Assembly: GCA_002633005.1 (NCBI GenBank)
Contig: NMRA01000009.1
Location: 1,695,858-1,759,857 of the forward strand
Source of the DNA: Phoronis australis
Lineage: Eukaryota > Phoronida > Phoronidae
DNA: 64,000 nt
Direction of reading: 5' to 3'
Part shown: positions 52,201-61,200 of the stretch, in pieces
How positions within the stretch are numbered: the first letter of the stretch is position 1
Layout of the letters: each line of letters begins with the position of its first letter
Program-made: the position numbers and the translations under genes
The notes under the pieces: model-generated
Seen by the model: only the letters and a program-made list of their open reading frames with translations
The model's database searches: none
What the model was told of the DNA's origin: nothing

Positions 52201-55200
52201 ATACATCAGGCCAAGGAACCTTTGTGGGAGTAATACTGGACAGCTTCTTGGCAGATCTGGTCTACAAAAATTGATATCGTGATGACAACAGGTATAGATT
52301 GAAGTAATGTTCTCTAATATTGATAAACATGATAACAGACCATACAGTCTAAACATGATAACGGACCATACAGTCTAAACATGATAACGGACCATACAGT
52401 CTAAACATGATAACAGACCATACAGTCTGAACAATGATAACGTACCATACAGTCTAAACATGATAACGGATCATACAGTCTAAAATAATATGATAACGGA
52501 CCAGACAGTCTAAATATGATAACGTACCATACAGTCTAAACATGATAACGTACCATACAGTCTAAACATGATAACGTACCATACAGTCTAAACATGATAA
52601 CGGATCATACAGTCTAAATATGATAACGGACCAGACAGTCTAAACAACAACATGGCCAATAAACACGATATATATAAATGTAAGACAGCGCAATATTTTT
52701 GAGAAAATGAAAATAATAATCTAGCGGACATAAAAGAACAACAGCTGCTGAAAATGGTATGTGTATGTGACAAAATACCATCTCCAGACAAACATCACAA
52801 AAGGAGACCTGGGATGGATGCTAGTTTCTTGTAGGACACATGCCTTACACAACCCAAACAGAGAGCATTCTGGGTAACGAATCTTCTACTTCCATGATTC
52901 AATATTCTGGCAAACTGCCAATCACTTTGAGCGGTGGCCATTGTGCTAGTGTGCAATAATAAGATCGCATTACTTTACATGTGCAACGCCTAATGAGAAC
53001 TTGTTACACTACAGTGATCTTAATATCAAATGCAAAATGAGTGAGACGAAATGTTTACCTGTTTAATTGGAGACAGATTGTCTTGGGCTGCTGAACCATC
53101 AGGTTTGAAACACTTTAACAAATCGTCAATATCAAGATTAACATCTGAAACACAGCATTGCAACAAAAATGTCAACTCCCTGTGGACAGCTCATGTTTAT
53201 ACTATACTATGAACAGCCATGTTCCTTCAAGCAATTTTGCAAGGAGACATAGCAAGTATCAAATTAATCAAGAGTCACTGCTCCCAACATTCAGTTAGAC
53301 ACACAGGAACATTATAGGCACTTGAATGAAATGGCATTCTCATACATTTCAGTGTAACACAAGATCAACTTAACACTGATGATCAATCAGCTAAAAGCAT
53401 AAAGGATAAAATTAAGACTTGAAACTATGTATATTTTAAATGATAAAAATATTTAGTAATGATCCCTTTTAGAACCAAAGAACTGTACCTTGATGAGGAA
53501 AGTTTACAGCTGTTTCGTCCATATCTCACAGACATGATGCGCTACCAGGTGTACACTTTCCACATCAAGATACGGTTCTTTGGTTCCAAAGGGATCTTTA
53601 CTCAATATTTTTAAATTAAGACTTATTCATTCTTCAACTTCAAGCTCCTATTCAACCTGTGTGTTCTCATACACAGATAGAAAACTAACATCTTCCAAAG
53701 CAAATTAACAACATCAGTATTATCGTTCAAGTAAAATGGTATACATTTCTGGACATCACACCATGTGCTTATTCAGTGTCCAAAGTTACAGCACTTACTT
53801 TCCTCCCGCGGTGGTGGTGAGAGTCCAGCAAAACTTTCAGCAGACTTGAACTTATTCAGCTTCTTCTTCTCACAGTCAATATAAGTCAACAGTCTCCTTT
53901 CAGGCCAGTCAGTCGGATTACAATCTGCCTCTTAACGTGGATAGGACCAAGTGTTAAAGATCAATGACACAAGCACTCAATTTCCAGATAATCACTGATT
54001 ACTGAGATGTCAAAAATAAATGTTCAAAATGAAGCATGATTGTATAGACCTCTCTGGAGACCTGGGGCCTGTTCCAAGAAACTGACTTAAGTTCATTTTT
54101 GACTTAAGTTAAAGATTTGTCTTCAATTCCGAACTTTGAAACTTCCACATTCTGTTAGTGAAATTTAAGACAAAACTAACGTCACACTGTTAATTTAAAC
54201 TTAAGATCTCTTTCTTGAATTGGTTTTGAGACAAATTTAACTTTTATTTTAAAATTTACTAAAATTTAGGATTTGTCTTAGCTAAGTCAGTTTTGTTGGA
54301 ACGGGTCCCTAAACTCCTTAGTATAAACACGCAGATTCATTTTCTGTAAAAACACAAGATCATGTTATCATGTACAGGGTTTCAATAAAACGGACTTTTT
54401 CTAATCTCAGTTGCACTCACCTGACAAAAAGTCCTTCAACTCTATGGTAGACTTTACATCTACTTTTGTCTTTGCTAATTTCCACTTGGAACTGACAATG
54501 CTTAAATACTTTTCTTTGACTATGTCCAAGATGGCGGCAACTTCCATCGACGTTACACTGGCGGTGCTGTCTTTTTCCTTCTTGGAGGCTGGAAGTTGAC
54601 AAAAAATGAATTTGTTGTTAACAAAAGGCCAAATGTGAATAAGGGCACTTTACACCTTAAAATGTAAGGACATCAAGCTGCAGACGAAATATGTCTATTT
54701 ACAGGTATGTCTATTACTTTAACACAATTATAGTTACTGAAGACAACTTGAAGCTAAATAAACATATCGGGTGAAAGAATAACAGGATAATTTCAGATCG
54801 CAGAAGAAACCAAGCTGTTAAGCATTTTAGCATGCTAAGCATTTTAGTGTGTTAACGTCACTGGTCATATTATTATTATTAAATAATTCTTTTGTGAATT
54901 TGTTTTGAGCATTGTTCTGCATAAATGTACTTTCTTGCATTTTGAGTAACTATATAATAATTCCATGCCTGGGTGTATTAGCACAAGACACTGCAAAAGT
55001 CAAACTACAGGGTAGGAAGAAAATTAGTAAAACTGCGAAACAGTCGAGGTCAATATCAATATAGAAGGTTTGCTAAATAATAAGCATTTCTGAGTAAACC
55101 AAAAAATTGTTATTAATTATAGGCATTCAACAAAAATCAGAAGGCTGCCTCACCTCACCTGAGCAATTTTAATTATAAATTATGACAGAAAAACAGGATG

Positions 55201-58200
55201 AGGTTAAAAGCAACATTCACAATAGGGCTGTCCCTGATACATGGCGGTAGAACTCTCCTTTGTCTAGGCGACAAAGAAAGCGTATGACCCCAATTTGGAA
55301 ATCAGGCACATTATCGTGTCTCTCATCAATGTCGGGAAAGCAAAAAATTTCAGATCATGCATCCACGGTTATTTGTCCAGTTTATCAAACTTTTTCATGT
55401 CGGAGTTGCAGTCCACAGGACAGCGGTAATACTCTGTTGGCACTGGAAGTATGAATTGAGTAATGCAACTGAGAAAAACTTGTAAAGAGCCCGACAACAA
55501 CAAATAACATGTGAAACTCCAATGGCACGAAAATGAGGCAGCAAATGTGCCTGACGGATGTTTACAACCTTATGCACAGATAAAGTGAGATTCGAATGTC
55601 GCAGTGTAATCCGGGACAAACCCATTAAACCTCCCATAAATGTGGTCATAGAGCAAAACAGACACTCTGCAATTATTCATTAAAGAGGCATTTTGCTGCT
55701 GTTTAAATGTCAATGTTAAATTTTTAACCAAAGCACTTTGGGGTTTCAGAGCATTACCACGCTCATCCAATCTTTAATTATTAACAAATAACTCGGCAAC
55801 TAAGTCACAGTTAATGTACAAGCGCCATTTCCAAATTATTCATTTTAGGGTTGGTCAACCTCAATAAACACTGAAGCATTCCCTTGAGATGGTGATGACT
55901 TAGATGTTCTTGTTGGTAATTGACATGAAGTCCAACCATGGTAAAGTATATTATGAGACCAATTTTATAAGAGTAAAAGACATATCAACACAGTTTTCAT
56001 TGTTTAGCCAGCAAAACAGGAGAAATACAGCTTTAATGTTGGTTTTACCTATCCACGCCTCCAGTACTTGACACTGGAGTGTCTTCAGGTTCTGCTGCAA
56101 AAGACTCATGTCTTCCCTGTTGAACTGCTTCAAATTTTTCAACACACTGCACACCTCTGCCTGTGTCTCGGTATTTGGCTGTTGGATGACAGTTCTCTTA
56201 TGAAGAGCTAACAAATGCATAATTGATCCATCCAACTCCTCAGGAGAGCGCAATAAAACGGCACGATATTCCCTTTGCCCTGCCCTGTTCTGTAAGCATG
56301 TGATCAGGAAGTTTGCGTAATTGTTCAGCTTGACTGGCTCCCCATCACAACCTGCAAGAAGTATAGTAATGATCATACAGATAACAATGGAAATGGAAAT
56401 GACACAAAAACCCTATTCACAGTGCTTTATATTTCAAAATACAAATTTTCCAAGGTCATACAAAAGGAACACTCATTTAACACATCGTCTTTCCATGCTC
56501 GCTTAGGATATTTTACATAAAAATTTTAAACTCCAAGGATCAAGTCTGTTTACTAATTTGTGAAAGAATGATTGTGTAACAGCAAACAAATCATTCAAGC
56601 AGCATCCAAATATATCTTTTGGAAATGCACTTTAATTTTAACAGCAGTAATTAGGTAATTACTAAAATTCAACAACTTTATAATTAAAGTGGCAATAGAC
56701 CAACGCTGCAGTGAAGAAACTAACTTTTAATTTAAAGAACTTATTGCTATAAAATTAGTCTCAACTTGTTCCTCACTCAGATGAGAAATGATTCTTGGTC
56801 TTGCAAAGATCTGACACTGGTTACATGTGGAGACCTTGCATGACAGTCCCAAAAAGACATGACTCAACATGTGAACATCAAGAGCCTTGTCTCAACCTAA
56901 TACATAACTGTCAGTTCTTCCCAAGTTTAGAAATAACACTTTGACTAAGGAACAATTTGAGACTAATTTCACAGCACTAAGTGCTCTAAAGGTGGGTTTA
57001 TAGCCACTTTAACCCTTATCCTGCGCTAAGTGAGGTAAGCTGTAGCCGGCTGTGCTAGGAGAGTGCACTCAACCCAGGAGACTTGTGATTTTCATTCAGA
57101 AATTGTAAGAGTCCTGGAATATTGTTTAGATAAATGAGCATGCCCATTCCATAGTTCACAGTGCCCACTACATTTATCTGATTTAAACCATATGGCTGTG
57201 ATTAATAGTTTGGGAGATATTGGCAGGTTTAAGTGTAGACACATAGTTTTATTATAGCCTATGGCTGGAGCCAGACATGAGAGGATGACAGTGGATCAGT
57301 TTACTTTCACTAAGGTTACGATGAAGATTTACATATGGTGAAAATCTCCATTAAATTCTGGACAACTTTTATCTTGGGTACTTTTCTCTGAAATTAAAAT
57401 TTCCTCTTCAAATTACCAGTTTAAAATTGTTAGGTCATTAGTCTGAGTGACCTTCATAACAGCTTAGTGTACAGCAGTAGTGGTAACCTACTTAGCTCAG
57501 CACACAGGGAAAGTAGTCTGATTAGAGGCTCAGCAGGATAAGGATTAAACAATTTACTTGAAGGTTTTTTTGGTTTATCAATTCATTTTTGTTAATAGTA
57601 CATAATTATTCTCCCTGTATAAGACCCATCCCACCCAGATCATGTGACTGTACAAGACCCACCCCTACCTAGGTCATGTGACTGTACAACACACACCACT
57701 AGGTCATGTGACTATACAAAGCCCATTCTTACCTAGGTCCTGTGGCTCATCTATCACCTTCTTTTTCCAAGCCTCGGTTGTAAAATTACTCTTAGCAGGT
57801 ACAGCTATGTGTGAATCATAGTCAACTCTAACAATTAAGCTCATCTGTAAGAGAGAAGAAATCCCATGGACAACAGTACACCCATTGTTGACACATTTTC
57901 AACTTATTTACAATTCCACCTAAATTATGTAGATTGTCTTGAAAAAAGCAATGACGTGAAACACTCAATAGAAAAGCTAAAAAATAGATTTTATAAGCAC
58001 TAAAAGACGCGTCACTTGGCTGACACAAATGCATTTCCACGACTGACACACCCAAGACTCGTCTAAGAAAATATGTCTGGATATTGCTGTAATTTCTTGA
58101 CAAGTAATAAAAACCGAACTAAAAAGGGTGATATATAACATGCATTCCCGTTTCAAATCCTGAATCATCTTTAATGTGAGAACGCTGCTATTGCACAGCC

Positions 58201-61200
58201 TGTGTGAAACTGTAAACTACAGACTTCAACACAGACCTTTTGTCTACAATGCTAAACATGCAAACACAAAGGCAAATGTAGCAACATCTGTTACTTACTC
58301 CTTCCTGATTCACCAAATGTTTTAGGACATCTCTTGTTTTCTCAGCAACTTTGCTTTGGCTTTCTACACGTCTGCGTTAGTTAAAGATTAGTCAAATGGC
58401 CGTTTCTAGTTATTTAGTATCAAAGTGGTTCATTTTCACAAACAAAGAAGCACCCCTTTCCCAGTAACAGCAAATAGCCATGACCTGAGTCTCAGACCAC
58501 CAAACTTTAGTTGAGATCAAACTTGAAAATTGACCAATCACGTGGAACACTACCAGTACACTTCCACACTAACTTGTTGTGATTGGATAGATTTCGAGTC
58601 GTGTCCAAGAGTAAAAAGGATACAAAACAAACTGTTTGTCTGTGGACAAATACAAAGGAACGTCACTTCGATGCATGTGACTCAGGACTACCATTCTGTT
58701 TGAGACCACTGAAGACATCTGAAAGAAGACAATGGCTACGGAAATGATGCACAACAGTAGTGGCTGGTATGTCAAAGTGCAACAAGGTATCAAATTTGAA
58801 CTTTTGTCATGGTGAGAAAATAGACATTTTCCTAGCTACATAACAGTACACCATTGAGAGCTCGCCTAATAGTATAATTCTCCTTCTGATCAAGGCACTT
58901 CATGCCACACACACTATAATTGACTAATTAAAGGAGCATCTGGTGGCACACACGCCGGACCCTTCATTGCAGTGACAGGACCAGGCACACATGGCTGGAC
59001 CCTTCATTGCAGTCACAGGACCAGGCACACATGGCCAGACCCTTCAATGCAGTCACAGGACCAGGTACACATGGCCGGACCCTTCATTGCAAGTAACAGG
59101 ACCAGGGAAACATGGCCGGACCTTTCATTGCAGTCACAGGACCAGGCACACAACATGGCCAGACACTTGGAGTCACAAGCCCCCAACATAATAATTGTGT
59201 TTAGAAAACTTGTTATGTTCACATAAACCTGTGGTTTGTGTTGATCAAGAGTATATTCGAGAGCGAATTTCTCAGCATATGAGACAAAACAGGCAGCATA
59301 AGTCGGTGAAGAAACTGGTTTTCAAGGAAACATACTTAGAGTGAATTGTGCCCCCATCAGACACTGATGATGTAATCAGTTTTTCTGGGAAACATACTGT
59401 GAGTGAATCATGCCTGCATAAGAGACTTTCCATGTATACTATTTATATTGATAGTTCTATGAATTTTTTTGTAAGTTTCATTGAATGCATCAAAAGAATA
59501 ATTACGTTATTATGAAATTAGCAATGTTACATAAACGATGTTGTAAAGAAAGGTTTGATTTACCCCCCAAAAATAGAAATACCAAAATCTCTTTTTAAAG
59601 CAATTTCCAAGTATTTAAGGACCCGTGCTGTTCGATGACAAGTTTTCCCTCAGTCACAGACTATGAAAATAATTGTGAAAATTATCTTTCAAATATATCC
59701 AAGCGCTAAAGAATAAAATAGATGTATTAAATTGCCAAAAGCATAGAAAATCAAAAGGCGTGAAAATGACCGTTAGAGATTTGCTATGTAGTTGAATGTG
59801 AAGCAAATAACACGTTTAGTTGTAAAAATAACAGTTATCACTTTGAACAATATTTGTGTTTAAAAAAATCCTCAGAGGTTGAAACTTTTGTATGTTAAAA
59901 ATAAGTACAATCATCAGAAAAATTCATTATCTCTGATCTTTTTCTTCCTAAAAATATGTACTTTTAATGTTTACCATAGCCTGGTTTTTTGACATGTGAG
60001 TTAGAATAGAGGTCACTAACTAAGGTTTGCGATAACTTCTAAAGTCATTTCAAATTTTACCAAGTGACAAAAACTTGAAATTGATCTTTGCTAGCAAAAT
60101 TGACGTAACTTTTTGATATCTGTAACCACAACAAGTTTGATGTTCATTATTTGTAACATATGAGTGGAACAGTGCTCATACCACTTGTACACCTTTCGTT
60201 GTCTTATGCCGTCTGTCTGTGTGTCCGGAGTGTTCTTTGGGTTTTCTGTGATGTTTTGACGACACATTTAACTCACAATCTTGCTGCCCAGTATCCAAAG
60301 CTGTCAGCGAAAGTCCTGGCAGACAAATCTAAAGTAATCAGGAGAAAGAATACGCATATTTACGAATAACGACATTAACTCTTAGAGCAAACATATTGTG
60401 AGGTGGATACAGGTCTCATAAACAGTGTGCCTTTTTAAAAACGTTATCAAACAAGCTCTCGCTCAATTCTACTCGTGATTGTCAAAAGGTGTCTGCACGC
60501 AAAACTGACTTACCTTCCTTCCACTTAACACCTCCAGGTGACCCCTCCAAATTGGTAGAGAGCTCAGGCTCTCTTTTGAACATACTGACATGCACAAATC
60601 ATCTATCCAAGGCAACCAAGTGTCTACAAAGGGGCCAGGTGAACTGGTGATGCAGTGAATGTGACCGCTGTGCCAGGTCACAAGACGTTTTAGAGCTCCG
60701 TAAAGCAAAATATCCTCAGCCACTGACTCCGTGGTGTCCGTGTTTAAAAACAGATAAACGTCTAAGGTAAAACCTAAAAAATAAAAAAACCTCTAACTTA
60801 AACACAGTAAATAACAACAAGGTTTTTTATTTTACATTTTTAACTTCATTGCTTTATTACTGCTACTCATATTGTCTCAACAGTATAAAGTCCTGGAAGA
60901 ACAAACGCATCACAGGCCTTTGGGCTACCCTCTATAAATAAAACTGAAAGAACAATAATTAACCAACTAAAAATAAATTAAATAAATAACAGATTTCTGA
61001 GTTCAATATCAGGTAAATTTCTCCTCTCGTACCTGTTACAGGTAATGAATCTGCCAGGTGATGAACAAGCATGGAAATGTCATGCTCATTTTTGTTTTCC
61101 TCAACTGTTGCCACTGTGAAAATTTCTAAGCAGACGGATTCAAGTTTAGCAGCACCGTTTCTTATAGTAAGTTCAATCCATTTTTCTCTATTTTCTCTGT

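Noticed and set aside
58972..59226. Overlapping open frames on both strands
   Set aside because: Generated by the 40 bp minisatellite.
59564..59627. Extra MTBP exon (RVLKYLEIALKRDF)
   Set aside because: Splice borders exist and the frame could close with the 58695 acceptor, but similarity to vertebrate MTBP is too weak; kept only as an alternative.
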